Shown: one piece after another, positions 48,085 to 58,552 of the stretch | Layout of the letters: each line of letters begins with the position of its first letter | Position numbering within the stretch: position 1 is the first letter of the stretch | From: Spizellomyces punctatus DAOM BR117 | Lineage: Eukaryota > Chytridiomycota > Chytridiomycetes > Spizellomycetales > Spizellomycetaceae | NCBI RefSeq assembly: GCF_000182565.1 | Contig: NW_015971553.1 | Coordinates: 310,001-374,000, forward strand | DNA: 64,000 nucleotides | Direction of reading: 5' to 3' | Translations under genes and position numbers: made by a program | The notes under the pieces: generated by a model | What the model was told of the DNA's origin: nothing | What the model saw: the letters and a program-made list of their open reading frames with translations, nothing else | Database searches by the model: none

Positions 48085-49902
48085 CTATCCATACAGTCCA
48101 CCAGTACTGCCCATTATATGTTCCGCTTCAACTCGCTCTATATCGGTAAATGCCACCACAGGCACCTCAAATTGTGTTGCAAACCGACCATTAACATGTC
48201 CATGTCTAGGGAAACGCATGTTGTCTACCTCTGCATAAAACATATCGTTTGTGCTCCATGCAGCCGGATGATAGATTTCAAGGACGTCTCGTGTTCCGTA
48301 CATGCCAACGTCTGCAGGTGGCTCCAAGTTCGTTGGTAACGAATACAGTGCTGGATCCGTAAAGGAATACCTAGACGGTGGAAAGTACGCAGGTGTATCG
48401 GCCAAGACATTTGGATCGCCAGAGTAGAATGCAGGGATCGCATTGACGTTTGATGAGGGCATGAATGATGACAAGGGTGGAATCACAGGATAGTGAGGAT
48501 ATGGGCCCGATATAAAAGTTTCAGGTCTTCCAGTCTCGCTCTCACCATCCTGAGGTGACGGTGCGGAAACCAATCGGTCTTGATATTGCTGAATCTGCAA
48601 AGATTTAGCAGCTTGACCGTTGGCAAAATATGGTATCCGAATGCCGGATTTCGAACCAGGATACGACTGCAGGGTGGAACGGAGCAGTTGGTCCACTCTC
48701 GAAAGAGCGACAGGATCATTCACAAAGCTTGGGTCAACCTGGTTGGAAAGGAATTCATAATCGGTTTCCAGTCCCGGGTTCTGATCCAATACTTGGCGGA
48801 TCCATAAAAGTGCTGTTTGCTGCGCAGGCAGGGATGCATTCAGGGCGGCATGGCGATCCAAATCTCCATACCACAGCCCCCTTAAAAGACGCTCATCGTA
48901 TATCGTTGGCGTTTGAGGTGGAGTGGGTTGGCATGATTCAAAGTTCACGGGTTCCAAAGCTCGTGGTTCTCCTTGTGGTATATGATTCACCGCTGTAGGT
49001 ATCTCTGTGCTGGTATTCGTAATGCGTGCTGGCACAGACGTATTGGGTATCTCAGTTGGAAAAGACCAAAGGCCATGACATGTTGGCTCGTTGTACGTTT
49101 GTGGAGACTGCAGGATGCTGCTAGCTGGTGAGGCCAACGAAATGGGATAGACTGACTCGCTTGCCGGTTCCTTTCCTTTCGCAGTCGTTTTTCGTTTCGT
49201 AGTAATGATACTTCTCGGACGCTTGACACCAGCTGTACGAGCGCTGTGTCCGGATTTACTTCCATGGGAGGATCTTGATGTCTGGTGCCATGTAAATCCT
49301 GTGTATGTGTCTGCCGTTCGATCTCATTATAAAGTCCAATCAGCCAACCTGTAATGGAAAGGACTGAACACTGACCCTGGGATGCACTTGCTGCCGATTG
49401 TGTGGCATTGTGTTCAGTTCCAGCCGATAGCGTGGTAGGTTCCAGCTCATCTGAACGTGGGAAGCAATGTGTTTGCAACCACGTTAAAAAATCTTTATAC
49501 AAAATTGAGATATACCTGGCACCCACACTTCTTCATAGGTACGATGCTTGTCCCACTCATGCCGAGCCTGATCATATTTTGTTCCAAAGCAACCGTCGAA
49601 TCGGCCGTTACCCGAATGCCTGGGTGGACATATATGGCAACAAAAGCGGCTCTTTTCAGGTCTGAACCTAAAGAGAGATGGAAGTCAGGCTCTGCAAAAA
49701 ACCTGCCAGCTATATCCGCTCTTTGTCAAGGGAAAGTTTTGGCCACGTACTGGGGATCGTCCAGTATATCCCTGGGTGGTGGTTCACTCCGATCTAATAG
49801 CCATTGCGGACAGATAGTCTGACAATGCTTTCGAAATGATTTAACGTCGTCTGGTATGAGATCTCGGCAGCTTCGACACACCAAACGACGAACTTTCGGC
49901 AT
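48085..49902 (-). CDS. Zinc-finger-like protein, fungal, function unknown
   Basis: Likely four exons. The start at 49902 gives MPKVRRLVCRSCRDLIPDDV followed by a His/Cys pair (KHCQTIC), a possible first finger. A second finger-like segment lies near 49660-49540: RFCCHICPPRHSG and, later, ARHEWDKHRTYEEVWVP, with C-x2-C and H-x4-H. Then a basic Ser/Thr-rich segment (KRPRSIITTKRKTTAKGKE) leads into a 350-residue disordered part rich in Pro, Ser and Tyr, with one more structured block (ERLLRGLWYGDLDRHAALNA, LLWIRQVLDQNPGL, about 48900-48740). The stop is at 48085. Nucleic-acid binding is plausible but not shown. Exon borders between 49860 and 49140 are inferred and could shift. Confidence 0.6.
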
Positions 49903-50898
49903 ATCCGTGTTAGCAGAAAATGGACTCTCTGAGCTCGACAGTGGACCTTTGCACTTTCTTTGGGCAGTAGTCCGAGTAGCTCTTCAGCAAGCAGATGCAT
50001 TGCAGAAGAACTGTTATAGATCGGAAAGAACGGCGCCCAGTCTTTCATTGAAAAGATAGTTGGAGGGGCATCGCCGCGTAATTGTGAGAGCTGTCAAAGC
50101 GCGTTTCCTGAGCATGTCCGAAATTTTCATTGCCTGTCAGAATCGGCTTAGACTTAAATATGAGGTATTGGGCAAACCAGTATCCGGAAGGCTGGCACAA
50201 TTAAAATGCACGCTTCTTTCTCCATGACCAACTTCTCTCAAAAGGATCCGCAATTTGATAGCGGCCTCAGTCTAAGGAAGAACACGTTGTTTGTTTGAAC
50301 TCAACAGAAAGACTGTATCCTGCTCTAATTGTGAGCTTCCGGGATGGAATGATAAGAAAAATGGTATGACTATGCTTTGCTTGAGCACGTATGCTTCAGG
50401 ACAACATGGCCGCTTCATTCCCAACTGGAACTTGACAGGCCGTTACGTAAATTCGGGGGCTTAGCTTGGCGATCATGAATTAGGCTGGTCAACCACATCT
50501 GCTGGAGGTTTTCAAGGCACCAGGCAAACGCTGCTGTGATTTACCAGAACGTATGCATCACTAATCTGGTTAACCATTAGCTTAGAGAAGTTAAAGGAAT
50601 TATCATTATCCGTGAAAGAGGAGTGCCTCGATCGGGCTTGTACTTTTTTCTAATCTTTCCGGACATGAGACTAACTCATGAGAATGCATCTTCCAATCGG
50701 GACATTGGGTCACCATATTCCAATAAACTAAAACATCTACTTTTGCATACAAGAACGTTTTCAGAGGCTTGCCTATCGTTGCACGCGCGGCCCTTAAGGA
50801 ATCGCAGCTGACGTGACTTTGAGCAGCCCACGCAACACAGTGAGTGACGAGACATTGGTCACCAATGCTGACTTGGTTCGTCACAATTTTATGGACTA

Positions 50899-50906
50899 GA
50901 ACATTC
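50899..50906 (+). promoter_or_regulatory. Heat-shock element (GAAnnTTC) of hsp20
   Basis: GAACATTC forms a perfect inverted pair of GAA units, in the context TAGAACATTCGG. It lies 3 bp before a TATATA box and about 100 bp before the Hsp20 start codon, the expected place for an Hsf1 site. Confidence 0.75.
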
Positions 50907-50908
50907 GG

Positions 50909-50914
50909 TATATA
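50909..50914 (+). promoter_or_regulatory. TATA box of hsp20
   Basis: TATATA directly downstream of the heat-shock element and 93 bp before the ATG at 51007. Confidence 0.65.
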
Positions 50915-51006
50915 GACTTGTCTCTATTCTTCCCCAACCTTTTTTGGAGAAGACGCAACATCTTTTTCGTCTAAATCTTTCATCCAGCGACTTCAATAAT
51001 TTCAAT

Positions 51007-51828
51007 ATGGCTCTTGCAAGCACCTCTACCTGGGACCCGTTTTTTGACTGGGTAAAAGACTTGTAGGCAAACTTTACTTCATGTTGTTACCAAAACCTTG
51101 ACAGTGGTGCGTCTTTGGTAGAATGTGAACGCCTTTCCTACCGACCTCGGCGTCACTGGTGGCTGGCCTGGTGGTGGCGATGTGTCCCACCGAATTCCCA
51201 GACATGTTGCTTCAAGGTAAGCCTTGCGAAGGAAATTCAAAATATTCAATGAGAGTTTACTAAGAACAGTTGGCAGAGTATTGTATACAAATGACGGTAA
51301 CTCCGGAGGTTGATTAAATCAATGTTGAACACGATCGTCAACTTGGATTCATTTGCAGGTGACGTTATTTGGCGTCCAGCTGCTGATGTTTTTGAGGTAG
51401 GTTGGATGAGACGAAAAAAATCTTTTCACCGTCCTGATACAAATGATACCAACATTAATGAATCTTGCAAGACCGACGACGCAATCGTCGTTCACGTCGA
51501 TTTGCCTGGGGTTCCCAAGGATGAAATCAACATTGAAGTTAGCGGTAACCAGGTACGGTTCGATTGTATCTGAATCGCCAATCGGATCATCGTTATTAAG
51601 ATGCTCTCTGTATAGCTGATCATTCATGGCGAACACAAGGGTGTTAAGGGCTTTGAAAGCGCAACGTCCCGTGTCCGCGAGCGCAACATTGGCCGCTTTC
51701 GTAAGATCATCAACTTGCCCGCTGGCGTGGACACTGACAAAATCCAAGCCAAGTATGAAAATGGTTTATTAGAGGTCAAAATCCCCAAATCACAGGAAAT
51801 GAAGGGTAAACAGATTGCAATCCAGTAG
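51007..51828 (+). CDS. hsp20: Small heat-shock protein, Hsp20/alpha-crystallin
   Basis: ATP-independent chaperone that holds unfolding proteins; cytosolic. Six exons with consistent phases: 51007-51051, 51122-51216, 51277-51296 (20 nt), 51359-51396, 51472-51552 and 51616-51828. The N-terminal arm is MALASTSTWDPFFDW then a Gly-rich segment. The alpha-crystallin domain starts at WRPAADVFE, followed by DDAIVVHVDLPGVPKDEINI, EVSGNQ, LIIHGEHKGVKGFES and RNIGRFRKIINLPAGVDTDK, and contains the family signature YENGLLEVKIPK. The C-terminal tail ends KQIAIQ, an IxI-like motif used in oligomer assembly. About 163 residues, normal for the family. Five introns in an hsp20 gene is a high number. Regulation by Hsf1 is supported by the element at 50899. 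Confidence 0.93.
51277..51296 (+). other. 20-nt microexon of hsp20
   Basis: Flanked by GGCAG and GTAACT. It encodes RVLYTND plus one base and is needed to keep frame from 51216 (phase 2) to 51359 (phase 1); joining the neighbours directly creates a stop. Confidence 0.7.
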
Positions 51829-52442
51829 TTCAGGGGAATTATCTCTGATAGGTAGCTGGGGAGGGCAGCGATACATTGCATTTTGTCCATATCGGTTGTT
51901 TTGTAGGCGAGGGTGGAATTGCACAGTTTATCATGTGACCCTCCGACTTTCGATGCACATCTGTCAAAAAGCTAATCGCCCACGTTGTATCCCGTTGGGC
52001 CGCTGCCAAATAAGCTCTGCAGCGATCGAAATATTATCGCCCGTGGAAAATTACCAATAAAAAAACCATCGGGCGCAGAGAGTTTCTCCGATGTACAGTA
52101 AATCCTCATGATAGTAGTGTTGACCACCAAAAGAGAAATGCGTGGGGCGTGGTCAACCACAGATTGTTGCATGGCTACTGGGGTCCGGACACCCTGGGCG
52201 TGAAAATAATTATAAAAGCCGGACACCACTGCCCCATTTGCCAAAAAGCCAAGGCCGTGAAGCCTTCGCCTTCGCTTTCCTTTCTGCCAATTGGATTTTG
52301 AACGTAAGCTCAGGACACCTGATGAGGTGCTTCCATTTAGAATGGCCCATACTGACAATCAATTGAAGCTCATAGAAACTGGAGTGTGAGCTGGATACGC
52401 CGAGGAATAGACGCTACTGCTATTGCCAACAGATCCTCAACC
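51829..52442. other. Intergenic region
   Basis: About 610 bp between two plus-strand genes. A 128-codon minus-strand frame at 51972-52358 shows no domain and is not called. Confidence 0.5.
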
Positions 52443-53040
52443 ATGCCCAGGCCTTCCTCCAATTTGTCGCTGATGGTTGAGAGCATTGGGGATTCCCTGG
52501 CGTCTATCGACACATGTCCAGAAAGTCCCCTCCCAGGACCTGTGTCTCCACGGCTCCAAAGGTGCGACGTCAACGCTGCCTTTATCGCTGGTATGTTAAT
52601 GTCCGCAAGCAGGCAATAAGCGCTTACTGATCGTCCTCAATCCAGAGTGCGACCAAGACAACAATCGAGAACAAGCGTTGATACCACAAGAGATTCATGT
52701 AGATCGGTCCATAAATGATAGGGCAGCACCTCATATTCGCCCCGCCACTGTTGAACATTCCAGTTTCCAAACCTTATCATGGGGGAAATGCACGGAAGCT
52801 TGGTGGGAACAATCTCTAGAATGTTTCCCGGCCCATCTTGATCTTTCGCAGCTTTTGGCGGCCCCGTTCAAGTATCAATATGCAGCTTTAGCCTGGATTT
52901 GGCTGGAGAAGTATGAGTACTACAGCTGGGCGGCGGGCTATCTGAGCTTTGATGGGAATGGGCCAGATTTGTTGATGGACCCCGAAGTTGAAGAACTGGT
53001 TGAACGAATTGGCTGTAGAGGAAGTGAGCAAAACAGCTGA
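52443..53040 (+). CDS. Small hypothetical protein
   Basis: Two exons fit: 52443-52590 and 52646-53040 (phase 1), about 180 residues. I do not recognise it. The first exon is Ser/Pro-rich (MPRPSSNLSLMVESIGDSLA) with two cysteines. The second is mostly ordered-looking, with an aromatic-rich helix-like stretch, PFKYQYAALAWIWLEKYEYY, and an acidic end, DPEVEELVERIG. The frame is also open upstream of 52443 and a short ATG frame begins at 52342, so the start is uncertain. It lies convergent with the chitin synthase gene, whose stop is 127 bp away. Confidence 0.55.
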
Positions 53041-53167
53041 ATTGTTTGCGCTTTCAAGGCACTGTTGCCTTTGTACAATATCATAATTTAATCTCAATTC
53101 AAAAATGGATCCTTGTCTCGATACTATAAATCGAACATCATCAAATTTAGATATTGAGCAGCGGTTT

Positions 53168-56100
53168 TCACATTGCATATTGGCCTCTGCCATGACCCCC
53201 ACGTCCAGCCGGGTTACCTCGTTGCTTTGACGCTTCATTCCGTGGAACAAACGTCTTCTTGCCACCAACAGCACCAACCACTCCCTCGGACAACCACATA
53301 ATTATATAAATCAAACTACCAATGAAACGAACGGCCGACAGTGCCGTCACGCTCCAGAAAATGAAAGTCAAATATGGGTTGACAGCGCCTTTACCCTTAT
53401 CCTGAACATTGGCATAGAGCTTATCCGTTATGGCATCCGTAGTAAAGACGATGATCAACAGCGCGTTGGAGAGCATCCAGGCAAGTACAACACGCGTACG
53501 GTACGCTCGAAAATAATCGTCGATTTTTGTCTGGCGATCCCGCCCTGATTTGGCTTTTTCGGGACGACGGAAGAGGTTTTGTAGTGTTGCTTCGTACTGG
53601 ACGTTGAGACTATCTGCATCATCCTGAGGGAGATCCACCGTCACCGCGGGTTCTGATGAGTCCTTGCTGGGTGCGCTCACAGCTGGTGCCGAAGCGGTGG
53701 CCATCTGAGCCACATTGTCACCTTTTGTGCCCCAGCTGATGTCGTGGAGGTTACAGACTGAAAGAAATTGTTAGGATTTTCTCGACACAAGAATACAGGG
53801 GCGGACTCACATGCATAGACCATAAAGACGTTGATGTAAACCGGTAATAAGAGCATGTATTGTGCCATGCTTGTGATAACGTGCCATGGATCCAGATGAA
53901 TTAAACTCGATAAGACGTATAAGCCGTAGGTACTCCCAAGGGAAATGATAATGTCCCTAAAGGCTGGCTGGTTCACGAGGAGATCGCCGATTGCTGCCCA
54001 TTGTGCTGCGGTCTTCGGAATACCTTGGTATACCGTGTGGCCACCCATGAAGAGGAGGAATCCCATTATGATGGCCATAAGGACGAGAATTGCGTAGTAC
54101 AGATTTTTACTCCCTTGTGGTCTATTTCCTGTCGACGGATGAAGACGACATGTGTGTCGATAGCATGTTCACACATAATATAATACTGAGAGGCAAAGAA
54201 GCTTACCGAAAGAAATGATGAAGAGAATCCCAATGGCTGCAAAGTAAAAATATCGTAGAACAACAAATATTGTCATTCCAGCCCCCCCAAATGGATCTGT
54301 GGTAGAATCCCTCGTGCCTTGGAAGAGGAAATCTGTAATTATATCAGCAAGGGAGACCACCAGTTAGTATTCCTGAGCTAATTCCAGTATAATAAAGAGT
54401 TGAGACTTACGGAATGTCAGGTAAAAATTGCCCTATTGATAGAAATAACGATTGGTGTTTAGCTTAGATTTAAATATTAGAAAACAGCATAACAACTCAC
54501 TATTCCAAACCAGCTGAACACAAGATTGAAAATGTTATATAATTCCTGGAAGGTGAAGAGCATCTTTCTTGGCATCGAATGTGAGGACCGCCAAAACAGG
54601 CGATAGTTTGTAACTGAATGCACTGCCGCAAAAAAGCTTCCATTTAACCACCGTCTCCTCTGTGAAACGAGCTCTGGAAGGGCAGCGGGTACATCCGTTT
54701 CCGCGCGTGCATTCTTAACGTATTTGAGAATCCAGTTCTCGTTTCGCTTTGTGACGAGCTCAAAGCAGAGAATACGGTCCTCCGCTAAATACATGTTGGC
54801 TTTAAAGACGTCCGTTTCACCAGTGTGACTCTCGCCTTGGAAATAGCTTGCAAGAGGTCCTGTGGTCAAGGAAGAATTTTGAAGAGCCGCGTATCGATAT
54901 GCTGAAAAAGCTCCTGGAAGGACCTGGATGTATCCAAAGACAGATTCGAGTGGTTTGTCTAGAATATTACTCATTCTACCACATCATTAGGATGGAATGG
55001 TGGATAAAGGGAAACCTGGTGCAAGTTAAAGACTTACTTGTACTCAAAGTTTTGGGCAGCAACGAGGGGATTTAGCAAGTTTCCACAAGCACCACCAAGC
55101 TCGGCAGCAATTTCACCACAAGCACCCCCCACTTGCGGGTCCCGGTCAAAGGCTGAGCAGGAATCGGATAGAGCGAGTTAAAGTCAGTTTGAATGAGCGT
55201 GTACTTTGCCATCAGTCGTTACCTCTCCACAAGTGATAAATTGACGTGCCAGTCGGCTTTGTTCCAACATCGAGTAGAACACATACATTTGGCTTCAAAA
55301 GGGGTCCGAATGCGTTGAAGAACCATCGATGACTATTGATCTAATTTTTTGTTCTTGCTTGGTCATTGCGGTACATTGAGTTTCAAGCAGAGGATCAGCT
55401 CAGGTACCTTTTTAGCGTTCTTTTCTTTCAAGCAAAATAAGACCTGATCCAGAAGGTTTCAGCGGTGATAGTGAAGAACTTGACGCTAATATCGTGAGGC
55501 ATTACCTGGACTGGCACAATCCCATCTTTGTGTGTTCGAACCTTGAGATCTCTATCCACGGCAATTTGGGTTGTAAACTCATACAGATGTCCCGTGACGT
55601 TTTTACCCTCCACTTGTGTTCTCTCTAAACCAGGAGCATACACCCCCATCGCTTGCAACATTGTCAGCACTCTTTTGTGTATTTTCGTTCGACCATCCGA
55701 AACGATGCAGACTACGACATTCGTCCAACCGTTGGGTCCCCAACTGACAGGGCATTTATCTGAGCAGAGATAGGCAATATTTTTCTGAACCTGTAAATAG
55801 TTCACGGTTTAATTACCGGTCTGCTTTATTGCTGGCAGATCAGGACACCTACACTTGTCATAGTCTTTGCAAATAGTTCCTCATCTTCGTTGTACCTAAA
55901 ATGCAGAGTCAGTAGGTATACTAATTGTCATTTCATTTTCGGCCAACCTTAAGAGATCTTACATGGTCATGACGATGAATAACTCGGTATCTCTTCCCAG
56001 AAGCCTCGGTCTCAAATCATAACCGGCATCAGGCCGACTGAAAACATCGGGATCGCATGTTACTGCGGTATATCTGAANNNNNNNNNNNNNNNNNNNNNN

Positions 56101-56882
56101 NNNNNNNNNNNNNNNNNNNNNNNNNNNNNNNNNNNNNNNNNNNNNNNNNNNNNNNNNNNNNNNNNNNNNNNNNNNNNNCAAAAGTTCCCAGTTTTGAGGG
56201 GAACGCGACGACGAAACGGTTCGCATAGCGATGGCCGGTAAAACACTAGCATCTGTGGATGCAGAAGACACGCGAAGACTGCTCGCCAACGTATCTTGGG
56301 ATGGGGGATGTGGGAGAGAGGGACGTACAGGCGCTGGGGACGATGGTGCGGAAGGTCGCGGACTAGCTTGAGCAGATGGAAATTCAACCCTCTTTTCATT
56401 TCCACCAAGATTAGCTCTTGGTGGGGTAGGAGATGCGGGATGAGATCCCGTTCCCGACCTACTGTATGGATTGAAACCTGGCGGAGGCATGACTACTGCT
56501 GGCTGGATTTCACCTTGAGATCTTCTTGCGGAAGATACACCCACGTTTTCAGAACGCATTGGTCTCGGTCCTGATACGGATGTTTTGGCGGCCTGTCCAT
56601 CAGATGGGGTATATTGTTGGGCTGGAGGATAAAGGTATCCTTCCATGTCCAATGGAGGTACATCAGGAAGATGCGGGGATCTCGGATCGGGTGGACCTCC
56701 CTGAGCACCCGTCACATTGGGAAGTGGTCTACGACGATCATTGATACGGGGTGACGCAGCTGGTGAGGGATTGGCGCTGGCAACACGACTGGAGGGTTGT
56801 GAATGCTGGAAGAAAGAGCTGGAGATATGAGATAATTCTGCTTGATTCCAAAAGAAATGTTTGTGGTTACCGGCTTATCCAT
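53168..56882 (-). CDS. CHS: Chitin synthase, division 1 (class I-III type), interrupted by an assembly gap
   Basis: Plasma-membrane GT2 enzyme that polymerises UDP-GlcNAc into chitin. Exon 1 (ATG at 56882, MDKP) joins [20 protein letters not shown] and a Pro/Ser-rich cytoplasmic N-terminus up to a run of 100 N at 56079-56178. Beyond the gap the catalytic part is intact: [70 protein letters not shown], the acceptor-side [10 protein letters not shown] and [43 protein letters not shown], the catalytic [10 protein letters not shown] and the product-binding QRRRW (about 54650). Five to seven C-terminal helices and a short Gly/Arg-rich tail follow, stop at 53168. The domain order is normal for division 1. 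Exact class cannot be given, and an unknown number of N-terminal residues is missing. Confidence 0.93.
56079..56178. other. Assembly gap (100 N)
   Basis: Exactly 100 N, the usual placeholder for a gap of unknown size. It falls between the disordered N-terminus and the catalytic region of the chitin synthase gene. Confidence 0.98.
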
Positions 56883-57599
56883 TGCAACAAATCCTGCGAT
56901 GATGACCAAACGTTTTGGATAAGGTAAAAAGTAGACTTCAAACAAGTTTGTGATTCATATTGATATTAACTTAAAATGGCGAAATACAAGAGTGATATAA
57001 ATAGCTAGTCCATATCCCACCGTTACGTCAGCCATGTTTATTGTTACTTTAAAAAGACTTGCAAAGTTTATGACAACAGGGAAGCAGCCTCAAACTGACA
57101 GATCTTTGAAGTTTAGAACGACATCTCTACCACGCGACTAAGCGCTAGTTAGATACCATGGTTATTTCTGAGAAAGGGATGATGGAAAGTCCAAAGACGA
57201 ACAGAATAATGTCGATACGGAATCGAGTCGTAATGTGCTACATAACATACCCTCCGTCAGCATTAGCAATTCTAAAGCCAAGATTTTCTTCTATGCGGCT
57301 TTCATTATCAATATTTGTATGGACAGGTTTATAACGTTTCTGCTTTTAGATCCCATTCCTTAGCGAACAGTTGGTCACACAGTGTTAACACTGTGTATGC
57401 ATGGAACTCAAGTAAATGAAGGAAATATACTTGTGAGGTTGCCTTGATACTTTCTGCAAAGCTTGTCGTTGTCAAAATTGGCAAGGTTATGTATTAGTAG
57501 TTACGATTTTCCTGGATTGAAAGAATTCTTCAGGATTTATCTAATCTAGCAGGCATTTAGCAAAATGGGACCAGCGGAATAAGCTCTCGGTAAAGAGAT
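56883..57599. other. Chitin synthase upstream region
   Basis: AT-rich non-coding sequence upstream of the chitin synthase start. I see no coding region or clear element. Confidence 0.5.
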
Positions 57600-57824
57600 G
57601 CTCTTCGCCGAGATCCACTGGGGGGATACACAGAAGTTCAGCTCGACCGGATACCAGCCTTTTTGAGCTGACCCCTTGTGTCGCGGTGATGACTGACACC
57701 CCTTGTGACATTACAGCGCGCTTGTAACTTCACAAAGCGTTGCAGTCCCGCGCAATGTGGAGATCGAACTCTGTGCCTTTCAGCAACTGAGAACGAACGC
57801 ATTACCCCATAAGCTATCCCCACA
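57600..57824 (-). repeat. Degenerate tRNA-like element with downstream non-tRNA part, SINE candidate
   Basis: On the minus strand, 57824-57756 resembles a tRNA. TGTGGGG at the 5' end pairs with CTCCACA at the 3' end (7 bp, one G-U). An A-box-like TAGCTTATGGGG lies at 57816-57805 and a B-box-like AGTTCGATCTC at 57770-57760. The D stem has a mismatch, the anticodon stem cannot form and the T loop is one base short, so it is not a working tRNA. The following 150 bp contain a 10-bp direct repeat (ACCCCTTGTG on +, at 57671-57680 and 57698-57707). A Pol III head plus an unrelated body is the SINE layout. A lone tRNA pseudogene is the alternative. Confidence 0.5.
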
Positions 57825-57945
57825 AAGTCAAAATCAAATGTTTTAGACGATTGTTATATCACACAACTGAATTCACGTGAAGTATATGTGATAAGGCATG
57901 CGCAACATGTCCCATCCCAAAATTATAGGCAACGGAGAAGAACGG

Positions 57946-57951
57946 AAAAAA
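57946..57951 (-). terminator. RNA polymerase III terminator of tRNA-Ile
   Basis: Six consecutive T on the minus strand, about 20 bp after the tRNA 3' end, the first such run downstream. Confidence 0.7.
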
Positions 57952-57971
57952 GCTTTCTTGCGTTCCATGGA

Positions 57972-58045
57972 TGCTCCGCACAGGGGTCGAACCTGTGACC
58001 TTGGCGTTATTAGCACCACGCTCTAACCAACTGAGCTAGCGGAGC
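57972..58045 (-). tRNA. tRNA-Ile (anticodon AAU)
   Basis: A 74-nt cloverleaf without intron. The acceptor stem pairs GCTCCGC with GCGGAGC, with discriminator A. D arm: GCTCAGTTGGTTAGAGC. The anticodon loop is CTAATAA, giving AAU, read as IAU after deamination. The T arm is CACAGGTTCGACCCCTGTG with the invariant TTCGA. The A box (TAGCTCAGTTGG) and B box (GGTTCGACCCC) are intact, so it should be expressed. Confidence 0.95.
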
Positions 58046-58552
58046 TGTCGTGTTATCTATAACTGATATGTTTATATTCATGACTTATCTTTGACGCTCC
58101 AGTTAAAGTAGTTCTTTGGTCGGTACCAAAATTCACCTACAGATTAATGCTCCTGCATTCAGTAGCTAAGATGCAGTCACCGTAACAGAATTTTGCATAA
58201 TCTTACTAGCCCGCAGGCACTCGGTCTCTTGAGTATCTAACATGAGTTTATGCGGCTCCCGCTACTCGCTATGCGCATAAATTTAAATATGAATCTGCAC
58301 AGGATTGTTGCCGCAAATTGTTACTATTTCATAAACTTCTAACTGGAATACAGCGCGATAATAGTCCGCTTGGAAGTTATTACTGTCCCGTTAAAATTTC
58401 CAGGTTAATCAATAGACAGCAACTGAATCCATCTGATATCTGGTGTTTGTGTATTGTGTGGGTATCGTCCAATGCAATAAAAAAAATAAATAAAACTACT
58501 GTAGAATAAATAAGAAAAGATCATCTCGGTATAAATTGCATTTGCCATCTCC
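58046..58552. other. Intergenic region
   Basis: About 500 bp of AT-rich sequence upstream of the tRNA and downstream of the Clr2-like gene. It has A-rich runs near 58480-58520, likely part of the polyadenylation zone. Nothing else is seen. Confidence 0.5.

Larger units (their letters stand above)
49903..51006. other. Divergent promoter region with heat-shock element
   Basis: About 1.1 kb between the zinc-finger-like gene (-) and hsp20 (+). The hsp20 end carries a heat-shock element and TATA box, listed separately. No coding segment is supported in the rest. Confidence 0.5.

Noticed and set aside
51972-52358. Minus-strand frame of 128 codons between hsp20 and the next gene
   Set aside because: No domain, no conserved pattern and no promoter; it overlaps the upstream region of a better supported plus-strand gene.
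57756-57824. Second functional tRNA gene
   Set aside because: The anticodon stem cannot pair, the D stem has a mismatch and the T loop is short, so it is listed as a degenerate element instead.
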